From NCBI RefSeq assembly GCF_013072695.1, contig NZ_LXUK01000002.1:109600-173599 (forward strand): a stretch of DNA of 64,000 bases, written 5' to 3'. Positions 25,770-35,633 of this stretch are shown here, one piece after another (within the stretch, counting starts at the first letter, position 1; every line of letters starts with the position of its first letter). Source of the DNA: Acinetobacter sp. Ac_5812. GTDB taxonomy: Bacteria > Pseudomonadota > Gammaproteobacteria > Pseudomonadales > Moraxellaceae. A program made the translations under genes and the position numbers. Below the pieces are notes generated by a model. The model ran no database searches. It was given only the letters and a program-made list of their open reading frames with translations, and was not told the DNA's origin.

Positions 25770-26795
25770 TTAAATATCGCTATAACCTAAGCTTTTAAGT
25801 GCACGTTCATCATCAGACCAACCACCTTTGACTTTCACCCAAAGCGTTAGCATGATTTTTTGTTCAAACATTTTTTCCATGTCTGCACGTGCATCCATAC
25901 CAATACTTTTTAGCTTCGCACCTTTGTCACCAATTACAATGGCTTTTTGACCTTGGCGCTCTACAAAAATGGTCGCATCAATATACGTACAAGGTGGCTT
26001 TAAACGACCTGTTTTTTCATTTACAGCCGCTTCTTCAGTTTTGAATGATTCAATCTGAACCGTTAAATCGTACGGAAGCTCTTCACCCAACTGACGCATA
26101 ATTTTCTCACGAATGATTTCACTCGCAAGGAAACGCTCAGAACGATCGGTAATCTGATCTAATGAATATAAAGGTGGTTGATACGGCAGATACTTTTCAA
26201 TGGTATCGCGCAAATGATCTAGGTTTGCACCACGCAATGCCGAAACTGGAACAATTTCAGCAAAATTCATGAGCTTTGCACGCTCTCGAATCAGCGGTAA
26301 AGCTTCATTTTTATTTTCAAAGGTATCTAGCTTATTGATCACGAGGATCACAGGCATATCTGCATTTTTAAGCTTTTCCAAAACCAATTCATCGTTTTGA
26401 GTCCACTTTTGTGCATCAACCACAAATAAAACCAGATTCACATCGCGCAATGCTGAATGTGCAGCACGATTCATCATCTTATTGATGGCACGCACTTCTT
26501 TTTTATGCATCCCAGGGGTATCTACGAATACAGCCTGTGATTTCTCACGTGAATCAATCCCCACGATCTTATGACGTGTGGTTTGTGGCTTACGTGAAGT
26601 AATTGATAGTTTTTGACCCAAGATATGGTTCATCAAAGTTGACTTGCCCACATTTGGACGACCAACGATTGCAACAAAACCGCTTTTGAAATCTGAAGGA
26701 ATTGTGCTTCCTTGAGAACTAAAAAATTGATCAACTACATTATTGCCATCTTGCTGTTCAGTTGCTTCTGGCTTATTTTCTTCTGAATGAGACAT
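25770..26795 (-). CDS. era: GTPase Era
   Basis: The 341-residue GTPase binds the 3' end of 16S rRNA during 30S assembly. The G domain shows G1 [11 protein letters not shown]3 DTPGMH, and G4 NKLD, with KH domain at the C-terminus ([13 protein letters not shown]). An N-terminal extension of about 35 acidic and Gln-rich residues precedes the usual Era start, making the protein longer than E. coli Era (301). Its start lies 4 bases after the rnc stop, the standard rnc-era operon order. Confidence 0.95.
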   Translation of the reverse strand: MSHSEENKPEATEQQDGNNVVDQFFSSQGSTIPSDFKSGFVAIVGRPNVGKSTLMNHILGQKLSITSRKPQTTRHKIVGIDSREKSQAVFVDTPGMHKKEVRAINKMMNRAAHSALRDVNLVLFVVDAQKWTQNDELVLEKLKNADMPVILVINKLDTFENKNEALPLIRERAKLMNFAEIVPVSALRGANLDHLRDTIEKYLPYQPPLYSLDQITDRSERFLASEIIREKIMRQLGEELPYDLTVQIESFKTEEAAVNEKTGRLKPPCTYIDATIFVERQGQKAIVIGDKGAKLKSIGMDARADMEKMFEQKIMLTLWVKVKGGWSDDERALKSLGYSDI

Positions 26796-26799
26796 CAGG

Positions 26800-27495
26800 T
26801 TATTGCTCCAATAATTTTAAAATCTCTGCCGCTGCCGTTTGTTCGGCAAAACGACGACTTGAGCCCTCGCCTATAAATTTTGGCAATCCCGCTACATCAC
26901 ATTCCACTTTGAAATGTTGATTCGGGGCATCACCCTGAATATCTACAACCTCGTAAACTGGGAGAGGTTTTTTACGTGCTTGTAAATACTCTTGCAAACG
27001 TGATTTAGGGTCTTTCAGTTGATCTGTCGGTTCGATATGATCAAGATATGGTTCATACCATTTTAACACAATGCGCTCTAGCAAGTTGAGATCATTACTG
27101 TCTAAATAAATAGCACCAATAATAGCTTCAACCGTATCAGCCAAAATCGATTCACGGTGATGTCCACCCGATTTTAACTCACCTGTGCTTAAAATTAATG
27201 ACCGACTCAATTGTAAGTCATTTGCAATTTTCCCCAATGCTTCCTGTCGAACCAAAGTCGCACGCATACGTGTTAAGCGACCTTCATTTTCTAGCGGATA
27301 GGCATTGTACAAATAATTTGCAACGATCATCCCTAATAATGCATCGCCTAGAAATTCTAGGCGTTCATAATTATGTTTATGGCTGACCGAGCGATGGGTC
27401 AAAGCCAGCTTTAACAAATCAAACTGTTTAAACTGGTGACCTATTCGCCCTTGCAGCCGTGTATCATTGAGCTTGTTTTGCAGATTTTTGGTCAA
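26800..27495 (-). CDS. rnc: Ribonuclease III
   Basis: The 231-residue double-strand RNase matures rRNA and regulates mRNAs. The catalytic signature [13 protein letters not shown] and the [13 protein letters not shown] motif carry the metal-binding Glu/Asp residues, and the dsRNA-binding domain fills the C-terminus ([15 protein letters not shown]...[13 protein letters not shown]). I place the start at the TTG at 27495 because it gives an N-terminus [14 protein letters not shown] similar to other Acinetobacter enzymes as I remember them; an upstream TTG is at 27507. Either way the start lies inside the preceding DUF4845 gene, implying coupling. Confidence 0.93.
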   Translation of the reverse strand: MTKNLQNKLNDTRLQGRIGHQFKQFDLLKLALTHRSVSHKHNYERLEFLGDALLGMIVANYLYNAYPLENEGRLTRMRATLVRQEALGKIANDLQLSRSLILSTGELKSGGHHRESILADTVEAIIGAIYLDSNDLNLLERIVLKWYEPYLDHIEPTDQLKDPKSRLQEYLQARKKPLPVYEVVDIQGDAPNQHFKVECDVAGLPKFIGEGSSRRFAEQTAAAEILKLLEQ

Positions 27496-27841
27496 AAGTC
27501 TTCTCAAAGGTCATCACTAAACTGATATTCAGCATGAAAGGCTTACGTATTTCATACTTCTTCATCACGACAAGATCATCTTTATAAGTCACTTGCGCAA
27601 TATCTTTAAAATATAGATCACGAATTCCATTCATTTCGAAACGTTGATCCATCTGAGATGCAAACTTACTCGGTGTAATATTTGCAGGACTATCTTTTAA
27701 TAGCCCCTCAATTTGAGTATTAATCAATTTGTCATCCCAATATGCTGGCCAAATCGCAATTGCTGCTTTCACAGCAACTGCAAATAAGACCACCCCAAAT
27801 AAAATTGCAATATACGAAGTCCCTTGTTGAGATTTACGCAT
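27464..27841 (-). CDS. DUF4845 single-pass membrane protein
   Basis: The 125-residue protein has an N-terminal membrane segment (SYIAILFGVVLFAVAVKAAIAI, described in part) preceded by a basic stretch, resembling a pilin-like or DUF4845 N-terminus, and a small extracytoplasmic domain. DUF4845 genes are typically found between lepB and rnc, as here. Function is unknown. Its 3' end overlaps rnc by about 32 bases. Confidence 0.85.
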   Translation of the reverse strand: MRKSQQGTSYIAILFGVVLFAVAVKAAIAIWPAYWDDKLINTQIEGLLKDSPANITPSKFASQMDQRFEMNGIRDLYFKDIAQVTYKDDLVVMKKYEIRKPFMLNISLVMTFEKTFDQKSAKQAQ

Positions 27842-27865
27842 CTGTCTATTTCCTATCTATTTTTA

Positions 27866-28729
27866 TTAGTCAATCTTACCATTTCGGTTGAAACTTGGAA
27901 GATTAAAACCAGGTTCTTTATGCATCCATACATAAAAAGCACGACCTGTTAGGTTCGCTTCAGGTACAAAGCCCCAAAAACGACTATCTGCACTTTGATC
28001 CCGGTTATCACCCATTGCAAAGTATTGTCCCTTTGGCACTGTTACTTCCCAATCTTGACCGTTACTTTGGATAAATACATCATTCTCTTTTGCGACAAAT
28101 GGCACCAAAGCTTCAGCACCTCTCAATTGCGCAAACTGGAATTGCTCAACTAAAGGATTACGCCCCTCCAAGTAACGAACCAAATGCTGGTGTTCACCCA
28201 AGGTTTCTTTGAAATAAAGTGCTGTCGGTGTATCTTGCTGGTCTTTCTCACGCGAGTATTGTGTTTCTACCTTTGCGACTTGCTGACCATTAATGATCAA
28301 TTGACCATTTTTGAATTGAACATGGTCACCTGGCACACCCACCACACGTTTAATATAGCTAATCGTGGGTTGTGGCGGATAACGGAATACAATCACTTCA
28401 CCACGTTTTGGTTCGCCTACATCAACGATTTTAGCGTTTACGATTGGTAAACGTACACCATAATCAAACTTATTCACCAAGATAAAGTCACCCGTTTCTA
28501 AAGTCGGGACCATAGAATCTGATGGGATATTAAATGGTTCATATAAGAAAGAACGCAGCACCAGCACAACAGCCAACACAGGCCAAAAGTCGTAAGCCCA
28601 TGTAATAACAAAGTTCTCTTGATTACGTCCTCGTGTTGCACGCTGTTTCAATACCAACTTATCCAGTAACCACACCAAAAAGAAAATCAGTGTTGCTGGT
28701 ACCAGAATCAAGTTAAAATCAAAATCCAC
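27866..28729 (-). CDS. lepB: Signal peptidase I
   Basis: The 287-residue inner-membrane Ser/Lys protease cleaves Sec and Tat signal peptides. Two N-terminal membrane helices (about residues 7-25 and 49-62) precede the catalytic Ser72 in PSDSMVPTL and Lys127 in YIKRVVGVPGD. The boxes GEVIVFRYP and GDNRDQSADSRFWGFV complete the family. It lies between lepA and DUF4845 in the usual lepA-lepB order. Confidence 0.96.
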   Translation of the reverse strand: MDFDFNLILVPATLIFFLVWLLDKLVLKQRATRGRNQENFVITWAYDFWPVLAVVLVLRSFLYEPFNIPSDSMVPTLETGDFILVNKFDYGVRLPIVNAKIVDVGEPKRGEVIVFRYPPQPTISYIKRVVGVPGDHVQFKNGQLIINGQQVAKVETQYSREKDQQDTPTALYFKETLGEHQHLVRYLEGRNPLVEQFQFAQLRGAEALVPFVAKENDVFIQSNGQDWEVTVPKGQYFAMGDNRDQSADSRFWGFVPEANLTGRAFYVWMHKEPGFNLPSFNRNGKID

Positions 28730-28802
28730 AAACCCTCTCTTGCAGTTTCACTGCCCGTCGTTCGACTGGGTAAAGCGGCATGCTTCCCCAGCCTGATCTT
28801 TT

Positions 28803-30620
28803 TTATCGATCAACTTTCAATACAGCTAAGAATGCTTCTTGTGGGATCTCGACACTTCCCACTTGCTTCATACGTTTCTTACCTTCTTTTTGTTTCGAAA
28901 GAAGTTTCTTCTTACGTGAAACGTCACCACCATAACATTTTGCCAATACGTTTTTGCGCATCGCTTTTACAGTAGAACGTGCAATGATTTGCGCGCCAAT
29001 TGCGGCCTGAATCGCAACATCATACATTTGACGAGGGATCAGATCTTTCATCTTCTCAACCAATGCAATACCACGATGACGTGCATCTTGACGGTGACAG
29101 ATCATTGCCAAGGCATCAACCTTCTCGCTATTAATTAGAACATCAACCTTAACCAGAGCTGAACTCTCGAAACGGACAAAGTTGTAATCCAGCGAAGCAA
29201 AACCACGCGAGCATGATTTTAATTTATCAAAGAAATCCATGACCACTTCAGCCATTGGAATTTCAAAAGTGATTGATACTTGGTTACCCAAGAATTTCAT
29301 ATCTTTTTGAATACCACGACGTTCGATACATAAGGTCATGACATTGCCTAAATACTCTTGTGGTACAAGGATATGACATTCAGCAATAGGTTCACGCAAA
29401 TCTTCAACCGTTGAGCCATCTGGCATTTTTGAAGGGCTGTCGATATAAATGATATCGCCTTTCTTGGTTAATGCTTCATAAATAACAGTCGGTGCAGAAC
29501 TGATCAAATCAAGATCATACTCACGCTCTAAACGTTCTTGTACGATTTCCATGTGCAGCATACCTAAGAAGCCACAACGGAAACCAAAACCTAAAGCATC
29601 TGAACTCTCAGGTTCAAAGAATAATGCAGAGTCATTGATCTGTAATTTTTGCAGTGCTTCACGGAACGGTTCAAAGTCACTTGAATCAATCGGGAACAGA
29701 CCCGCATAGACCTGAGGTTTAACCTTTTTAAAACCTGGTAAAATTGCAACATCTGGTGTATTCGAAAGTGTAATGGTATCGCCTACTGGCGCACCAAAAA
29801 TATCTTTGATACCCGCAATAACGAAACCAACCTCACCCGCTTCGAGGATGTCAGTTTCGGTATGCTTTGGATTGAATACACCCACTGAAGTCACAGGATG
29901 TGTTTGTCCTGTTGATTTCACTAACATCTTGTCGCCCTTGCGGATACGACCTTGTTTAATACGGACAAGCGATACAACACCAAGGTAGTTATCAAACCAT
30001 GAGTCAATAATTAAGGCTTGTAACGGCGCATCACGATCACCTTCTGGCGCAGGAATCACATCCACCAAACGCTCTAGAACACCTTCAACACCTAAACCAG
30101 TTTTTGCTGAACAGGTTGGTGCATCTGTCGCTTCAATCCCGATAATTTCTTCAATCTCGTGGATTACACGCTCAGGCTCAGCTTGTGGTAAATCAATCTT
30201 GTTCAAGATTGGTAAAACTTCTAAGCCCTGTTCAATCGCGGTATAACAGTTTGCAACTGACTGCGCTTCTACACCTTGAGCAGCATCAACCACCAACAGC
30301 GCACCTTCACAGGCAGCGAGAGAGCGCGAGACCTCATAAGAAAAGTCAACGTGCCCTGGAGTATCAATGAAATTCAATTGATATTCTTGACCATTTGGAT
30401 GCGTGTAATACAAGGTTACCGATGCAGCTTTAATGGTAATCCCACGCTCACGCTCAAGCTCCATAGAGTCTAATACTTGAGCCTGCATCTCACGATCTTG
30501 TAAACCGCCGCACATTTGAATAAAACGGTCCGCCAAAGTCGACTTACCATGGTCAATATGAGCAATGATCGAGAAATTGCGTATATTTTTGATATCTACG
30601 GATTTTTTAGCTTGCGCCAT
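28803..30620 (-). CDS. lepA: Elongation factor 4 (LepA)
   Basis: The 605-residue translational GTPase back-translocates or rescues ribosomes under stress. G motifs are [18 protein letters not shown] and NKIDLP. Domains II, III and V follow, and the LepA-specific C-terminal domain ends with the [24 protein letters not shown] stretch (described in part), which marks LepA rather than EF-G. It is the last core gene; prophage genes begin 324 bases upstream, in the lepA promoter region. Confidence 0.97.
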   Translation of the reverse strand: MAQAKKSVDIKNIRNFSIIAHIDHGKSTLADRFIQMCGGLQDREMQAQVLDSMELERERGITIKAASVTLYYTHPNGQEYQLNFIDTPGHVDFSYEVSRSLAACEGALLVVDAAQGVEAQSVANCYTAIEQGLEVLPILNKIDLPQAEPERVIHEIEEIIGIEATDAPTCSAKTGLGVEGVLERLVDVIPAPEGDRDAPLQALIIDSWFDNYLGVVSLVRIKQGRIRKGDKMLVKSTGQTHPVTSVGVFNPKHTETDILEAGEVGFVIAGIKDIFGAPVGDTITLSNTPDVAILPGFKKVKPQVYAGLFPIDSSDFEPFREALQKLQINDSALFFEPESSDALGFGFRCGFLGMLHMEIVQERLEREYDLDLISSAPTVIYEALTKKGDIIYIDSPSKMPDGSTVEDLREPIAECHILVPQEYLGNVMTLCIERRGIQKDMKFLGNQVSITFEIPMAEVVMDFFDKLKSCSRGFASLDYNFVRFESSALVKVDVLINSEKVDALAMICHRQDARHRGIALVEKMKDLIPRQMYDVAIQAAIGAQIIARSTVKAMRKNVLAKCYGGDVSRKKKLLSKQKEGKKRMKQVGSVEIPQEAFLAVLKVDR

Positions 30621-30943
30621 GGGTTACCTTAATAATATGTACACAACAATGTACTCAATTAAAAAATTGCTTCTTGCTGTGGAAAAAAATGTACGAAAAG
30701 TTCGGCACAGTATAAGCAGATCATTGTTAAAAATATAGTGTTAAAAGTATGTCTAATCATTGATAGCATGGCTAAATCATCCTATTTCCCTATTGGCAGT
30801 CTTTAAGACTAGACTTACGATAATTTTGAGTTCCTTTACTGCTAAATGTTTTTTTTAATACTATTTAGATACGTTTTATCTTGGTGAAAAAAAAGGAAAT
30901 TTATGTTTTTATAATATCTAAAATATTTAATTGGGGAATGAAA
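30621..30943. other. Chromosome-prophage boundary region
   Basis: These 323 AT-rich bases separate core lepA from the first rightward cargo gene. The prophage attachment junction should lie here, but with only one end in the window no direct repeat can be identified. The GGGGA at 30933-30937 is the ribosome site of the next gene. Confidence 0.5.
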
Positions 30944-31858
30944 ATGATTGAAAACGCTCCTGATCCTAAGATCTTTCTACAAAATAGTGCCGAGTTTATG
31001 TATGAGGCGTTTCAAATAATTTTATCTTTAATGAAAGATGATTTTAATACATTCTTTGAAAATGACATATCAGCTGATGAGGGAAATTGGCTAGAAGAAA
31101 CTCACAGCGTAAAAATCGGAACGGTATCTCTACTCATTTTTACTTCTATTGAAAATTATTTAAAATATAAGATATGCACAGAATCACCTTTTTTACTTAT
31201 ATCTAGTCTTTCTGATCTAAAAAAAGGAAAAACAGATTTTAACGAATACCACATGCATAGTTTTGAGGATTTATTGAAAGTTTATATTACTATTTATGGA
31301 ATTACTGATGATGATAGACTCAAAACTAAATTTGAAATGCTCAGAAAAACAAGAAATTCATTTGTTCACAGTATCCTAAATGATGGAACATTAATTAAGG
31401 ATTTACTTGAAAGTGCAGCATTTTTTGTAAAGGAAGTTTGGAATAATAAATCTAACCACCCACCTCTTTTTCACTATTTTGCTGATAGATTAGATCCACT
31501 AGCTGATTATCATGATGTAATGAATTTTACACCTGAATACGAAGATGACAATGATCAGCATGCTGAACTATTGGCAATTTATGAGATTTTAAACCACTAT
31601 TTAACTAAAAATGAGGCATTATCGTTCTTAGGGTTATCAAAAACTGATAGGCTTATGATATGTCCAGTTTGTTCTATTTATTCATACAGAAATAGATCAA
31701 TTACGTGTTTTAGATTTGCTAAATTTATTGTTGAAGATGGTGAAAACTTCTCTGTCTGCCAACTTTGCCAAGCCGAAGTGTTAGTCAAAGATACTGATGA
31801 AAATCCTCAAAATTTGCTCAGTGCAGAAATTTTATCAATAATTAATCAATCTCAATAA
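30944..31858 (+). CDS. HEPN-like domain protein with C-terminal zinc ribbon (cargo gene, possible defence RNase)
   Basis: The 304-residue protein has a helical region containing SIENYLKYKI and, at residues 137-142, RNSFVH, which fits the Rx4H catalytic motif of HEPN ribonucleases. The C-terminus has two CxxC pairs (C240/C243 and C272/C275), a zinc-ribbon. No membrane segment is seen. GGGGA precedes the ATG at 30944 by six bases; an upstream GTG-type start would add 21 residues. It sits at the prophage edge before SOS-type genes, a usual cargo position. HEPN plus zinc ribbon suggests RNA cleavage or sensing in phage exclusion, which is inference. Confidence 0.65.
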   Translation: MIENAPDPKIFLQNSAEFMYEAFQIILSLMKDDFNTFFENDISADEGNWLEETHSVKIGTVSLLIFTSIENYLKYKICTESPFLLISSLSDLKKGKTDFNEYHMHSFEDLLKVYITIYGITDDDRLKTKFEMLRKTRNSFVHSILNDGTLIKDLLESAAFFVKEVWNNKSNHPPLFHYFADRLDPLADYHDVMNFTPEYEDDNDQHAELLAIYEILNHYLTKNEALSFLGLSKTDRLMICPVCSIYSYRNRSITCFRFAKFIVEDGENFSVCQLCQAEVLVKDTDENPQNLLSAEILSIINQSQ

Positions 31859-31901
31859 ACAACAATTCCCGTCAATAATTAACATTATTCAGGAAATGAT
31901 T

Positions 31902-32546
31902 ATGTGCGCTAATTACGAACCTATCTCAAAAAGTCGAGCTCAACTACTAAATTTATATGAGCCAACTTTTGAGTATAAAGCCGATCTGTTTCCTGGTTAT
32001 GTAGGTCCTATAGTCATTGCAACTGATCAAGGGTTAGAGTGGCGAGCAGCGAGGTTTGGTCTGGTACCGAACTGGGCTGATGATATAAAAAAGGTAAAAA
32101 ACACATATAACGCACGCTCTGAGACAGTCGCATCCAAGCCAAGCTTCCGTCATGCATGGGCAAAGAATCAGTTTTGTTTGATTCCAGTCGAGACGATTTT
32201 TGAGCCAAAATATATCGATGGCAAGTCGCACTGGTACGGGATATTTCGAGAAGATGACATGCCGTTCACCGTAGCCGGAATTTATGAACACGCCACATTA
32301 AACGGCGAACCGGTTATCTCGATGAGCATGTTAACGATCAATGCAGATGATCATCCGTTCATGAAGCAGTTTCACGCGCCAGACGATGAAAAGCGCTCTA
32401 TTGTTGTCATACCTAAAGGACGGCGTAATGATTGGCTTAGATGCAGCCATGATCAAGCTAAAGACTTTTTAGTAGAGATGCCAGTTGATGAGTACACCGC
32501 AGCGCCAAAAAATGAAATGCATAAATTCCGACCAAACACACACTGA
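31902..32546 (+). CDS. SRAP-domain protein (HMCES/YedK family), abasic-site DNA-protein crosslinker
   Basis: The 214-residue protein starts Met-Cys, and the ATG at 31902 is chosen over one two codons earlier because SRAP enzymes need Cys at position 2 after Met removal to form a thiazolidine link with abasic sites in single-stranded DNA. The family Asn lies in TYNARSET (N70), the Glu in ETIFEPKY (E101) and the His in KQFHAPDD (H158). AGGAA precedes the start by six bases. It neighbours umuDC, so a shared role in DNA damage tolerance is likely. YedK homologues are often next to lexA or umuC genes. Confidence 0.9.
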   Translation: MCANYEPISKSRAQLLNLYEPTFEYKADLFPGYVGPIVIATDQGLEWRAARFGLVPNWADDIKKVKNTYNARSETVASKPSFRHAWAKNQFCLIPVETIFEPKYIDGKSHWYGIFREDDMPFTVAGIYEHATLNGEPVISMSMLTINADDHPFMKQFHAPDDEKRSIVVIPKGRRNDWLRCSHDQAKDFLVEMPVDEYTAAPKNEMHKFRPNTH

Positions 32547-32588
32547 CTAGCGTCAAGTTTTGACTTGTCCTTGTTTATCCACAGATAA

Positions 32589-32607
32589 ATAAATTTGAAT
32601 TTATAAT
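32589..32607 (+). promoter_or_regulatory. Promoter and palindrome upstream of umuD
   Basis: A consensus TATAAT at 32602-32607 overlaps the right arm of ATAAATT-tg-AATTTAT (32589-32604), a perfect 7-bp palindrome. It is a good candidate operator for SOS-type control; Acinetobacter lacks LexA and is known to use UmuD-like repressors. No convincing -35 box is seen. Confidence 0.5.
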
Positions 32608-32673
32608 GATAAAAATCTTATCCTAAAAAGGTAAATCAATTCCCAACACGCCTCGTAGCGTAGGAGTTAGAAA

Positions 32674-33300
32674 ATGTCTAAGAAGTTGCCTATTTACTTC
32701 TCTGATGGTGCCTGGTCGAGCTTACAAGATCTTATGGGACCTGATGGGAAACCAAGCCCCACCGTTAATGCTGTTTTTGAACAGATCTCAATGCAAGCAG
32801 ATCTGATTGATAAACTCGGCCTCACCCCTATCCTTCCAAAATCTAAAGCATCGATACCGATGTCATTAGAGCGTATCCCTGCAGGGCCTGCATTCGCGAC
32901 TAAAGATGATTTAGATACTAGCGTAGATCTGAATGAATATCTGATTCACAACCCTATCTCATCATTCATGGCCCGAGTTGATAGTGAATCTATGTTAGGT
33001 GCTGGCCTTGAAATTGACGACCCCATCATTATCGATCGCAGCATAGAGGCTGCACATCAGGATATCGTAGTCGCATTAATTGACAATAAAGACTCAACGA
33101 TAAAGCGTCTTATGATCACCGCCAAAATGTCGAAAGCAGATATTAAAGAGATCTTTGGTGATGAAGATTATCCGCTGCCTAAACTCTGGCTTAAGGCTGA
33201 AAATCCCGCTTATGAGCACATCATCCCTGCAGACAATCAGACTGTAGTTGTATGGGGTGTGGTGACATTCAACTTAAAGCGTATGCATTACCGCTCATAA
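32674..33300 (+). CDS. umuD: UmuD-like S24 family protein with long N-terminal domain
   Basis: The 208-residue protein ends in a peptidase S24 (LexA/UmuD) fold with a catalytic Ser106 in VDSESMLGAG and Lys144 in STIKRLM. A candidate self-cleavage bond is Ala70-Gly71 in IPAGPAF. At about 200 residues it is longer than E. coli UmuD (139), like the UmuDAb regulators of Acinetobacter, and the extra N-terminal part may bind DNA. It precedes umuC by 15 bases, and after SOS cleavage may assist or regulate it. Confidence 0.85.
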   Translation: MSKKLPIYFSDGAWSSLQDLMGPDGKPSPTVNAVFEQISMQADLIDKLGLTPILPKSKASIPMSLERIPAGPAFATKDDLDTSVDLNEYLIHNPISSFMARVDSESMLGAGLEIDDPIIIDRSIEAAHQDIVVALIDNKDSTIKRLMITAKMSKADIKEIFGDEDYPLPKLWLKAENPAYEHIIPADNQTVVVWGVVTFNLKRMHYRS

Positions 33301-33315
33301 TAAGAAGAATTAAAA

Positions 33316-34611
33316 ATGAAAAGTAATACTCGCATATTCGCCTTGGTGGATGTGAATAACATGTATGCCTCGTGCGAACGTGTTTTTAATCCCGCGCTTA
33401 ATGATCGGCCAGTAATTGTGCTCAGCAATAATGACGGCTGCGCTGTGGCCAGAAGCCAAGAATCGAAGGATCTAGGAATCAAAATGGGTGTTCCCCTCTT
33501 TCAAATTGAGGACATCGTTAAAAAGCATAATGTACAAGTGCTATCAAGCAATTACGCACTATACGCTGAAATGTCACGGCGCTTTATGTTGATGCTTGGC
33601 CAGTATGTCGCACCAGGTGAACAAGAAATTTATAGTATTGATGAGTGCTTTTTAGAGCTTACAACGTTCGAAAAAAACTTTGATCTAACCGCATACGCTC
33701 AAGAAATGAGATTGAAAGCTCAACAGTGGCTTGGGTTACCCTGCTGTATTGGCATTGGCCGCAGCAAAACCGAGGCCAAAATCTCGAACCATATAGCTAA
33801 GAAAAACAAATATTTCAATGGGGTATGTAATTTAGCTGAGATGGATCCTTGTTCTGCCGAGCAATTACTCGCACATGTGGACGTTGGTGAGGTTTGGGGC
33901 GTTGGCCGCCAAAATTGCAAGAAACTAAACTTAATGAATATTAAATCTGTTCTAGATCTAATTGAGTCAAATCCGAAAGAAATTAAAAAGTCTTTTTCAA
34001 TTGTGATGGAAAAGACTGTCCGCGAGTTACAAGGCGTTTCATGCATTGATATCGAGAACGAGAACCCGTCAAAACAGCAAATTATAAGCAGTAGATCCTA
34101 TGGCCAGCCAGTCTATGAAAAAGACGACATTAAATCATCGGTGCGATTATTCGTGACTCGAGGCGTTGAACGTATGCGGCATGATGGCTCTATATGCAAG
34201 ATGATTGGTGTGTTTATACAGACTGGAAAGTTTAATAAAGAGGAACGTTATTCGCCGTATATCATTGTGCAAATGCCTGAACATACAGATGATTTGTTAG
34301 AAATTACCAAGGCGGCAATGAAAGGTATCGACCAAATTTATAAGAAGGGATTTAAATATAAAAAGGCCGGCATTGTTCTACTCGAGTTAATTCCTAAATC
34401 GAAATTTGTTCCAGATCTTTTCACAGATTACACGCATCGAAATCAACGTGAAAAGCTTTCACAAACGATGGAAGCAATCAAAGAGAAATACGGAAAGGAT
34501 CATGTTTCTCTTGGTCTATGTAACGACACTAAAGCAATTTGGCAGATGAACCAAAACCGCCGCTCTCCCTCATATTTAACCAATTGGAACGAACTTTTTA
34601 GAATCGGGTAA
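33316..34611 (+). CDS. umuC: Y-family DNA polymerase V subunit UmuC
   Basis: The 431-residue protein is an error-prone translesion polymerase. The first metal-binding Asp lies in FALVDVNNMYASCERVF, the second acidic pair in IYSIDECFLELT, and the little-finger region and C-terminal DUF4113-like segment (FTDYTHRNQREKLSQTMEAI, in part) are present. Length is near E. coli UmuC (422). It is downstream of umuD, so mutagenesis may be driven by prophage SOS induction. Confidence 0.93.
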   Translation: MKSNTRIFALVDVNNMYASCERVFNPALNDRPVIVLSNNDGCAVARSQESKDLGIKMGVPLFQIEDIVKKHNVQVLSSNYALYAEMSRRFMLMLGQYVAPGEQEIYSIDECFLELTTFEKNFDLTAYAQEMRLKAQQWLGLPCCIGIGRSKTEAKISNHIAKKNKYFNGVCNLAEMDPCSAEQLLAHVDVGEVWGVGRQNCKKLNLMNIKSVLDLIESNPKEIKKSFSIVMEKTVRELQGVSCIDIENENPSKQQIISSRSYGQPVYEKDDIKSSVRLFVTRGVERMRHDGSICKMIGVFIQTGKFNKEERYSPYIIVQMPEHTDDLLEITKAAMKGIDQIYKKGFKYKKAGIVLLELIPKSKFVPDLFTDYTHRNQREKLSQTMEAIKEKYGKDHVSLGLCNDTKAIWQMNQNRRSPSYLTNWNELFRIG

Positions 34612-34616
34612 TCACT

Positions 34617-34841
34617 ATGCATATTTTTAATTTAACAAACGAACAACTTGCACAGATCCTCATTCCGAAGCGGTTCGTTCCTGAGAGGTCTGCTGAATTG
34701 GAAGGAAATAATGTCGAGTATGTTTTTGATAGTGAAGATAAATTCGAATTAACTTATGATGAGCTATTAGAAATAATTGGAAAGGCTAGATTGGCTGGAC
34801 CGCAACTTATACCTGTGATTGGGACAGTGGGGGAACAATGA
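34617..34841 (+). CDS. Small acidic protein of unknown function
   Basis: This 74-residue, acidic protein (MHIFNLTNEQLAQILIPKRF at its start) has no recognisable domain. It follows umuC by five bases and overlaps the next gene by four bases (ATGA), so it is translated in the same unit. It could be a partner, regulator or antitoxin of the next membrane protein, but there is no direct evidence. Confidence 0.65.
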   Translation: MHIFNLTNEQLAQILIPKRFVPERSAELEGNNVEYVFDSEDKFELTYDELLEIIGKARLAGPQLIPVIGTVGEQ

Positions 34842-35548
34842 ATAGTAATAAAAGTACATTTTACGCAATATTATTATGGGGTGTTGTTATTTATGCTATT
34901 TCATTGCTTATTTACTGTACATTAAGAAGTTATAGTGCTGACACTAAAGATTTTATTTCAGATTTTGGTTCAATAATCGGTGGAATAGGTACTTTTTTTG
35001 CAGCCTTCATCGCTGCTTATTTATTCAACGATTGGAAAGATCAACACAATGCACAGGTAAGATATAACTATATTAAAGATACACTAACTCTTTTAAGGGA
35101 ATGCATAATCGGACTTGGTCCAACACTAAGTTCAGCAGTTGTTGCAGGTGAAAAGTTCATAAATACAAGTTCAATAACCAGCATCCCCATTGATCAAAAT
35201 TTAAACGATAAGCTCTATGAGCAACATAAACTTGTATTTTTAGTATTTAAGGAATACTACTCAATTTTTAAAGATGATGATAGTTATTTAGAATTTCTTA
35301 AACTAAACACCTTTCTTGAAAAAATATTTGTCTCATTATCAGATTTGAATACAACTATCCTGAATATTGAAAAATTAGAAAAAATTACTCAAAACACTCA
35401 AATAGTTGCTATTCCCTCTGCAATAAGCAACGGTCAAGTAATTAGCCATGTGACAGTTCAAAAGAGTTATCTAGATTTATATAGGGAGTTAGAACTCCAC
35501 TACTTCAACCTGACAAGCCACATAGCTACCTACCAAATTAACGATTAA
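34838..35548 (+). CDS. Membrane protein of unknown function (two N-terminal TM segments)
   Basis: The 236-residue protein has two hydrophobic helices (residues about 8-27 and 45-67) and a cytoplasmic helical domain rich in Asn, Leu and Lys (from DWKDQHNAQV on). The start overlaps the upstream small gene by four bases. It is the last rightward gene of the prophage edge block and faces the leftward lysis genes. Two-TM proteins with a cytoplasmic domain at such cargo positions are often phage-exclusion effectors, but nothing specific is recognised here. Confidence 0.65.
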   Translation: MNSNKSTFYAILLWGVVIYAISLLIYCTLRSYSADTKDFISDFGSIIGGIGTFFAAFIAAYLFNDWKDQHNAQVRYNYIKDTLTLLRECIIGLGPTLSSAVVAGEKFINTSSITSIPIDQNLNDKLYEQHKLVFLVFKEYYSIFKDDDSYLEFLKLNTFLEKIFVSLSDLNTTILNIEKLEKITQNTQIVAIPSAISNGQVISHVTVQKSYLDLYRELELHYFNLTSHIATYQIND

Positions 35549-35633
35549 TTCTCTAAATCACTTTTACACATATCCCAACATGAATATTGTTGTTTATAGT
35601 GTGTGCAGTGCAATCTGGTAAAAGAACAAGAAT

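Noticed and set aside
32500..32673. LexA-type SOS box before umuD
   Set aside because: No CTG-N10-CAG match is present; the palindrome at 32589-32604 is of a different type.
34617..35548. Toxin-antitoxin pair
   Set aside because: No known toxin or antitoxin fold can be recognised; kept only as an open question in the findings.
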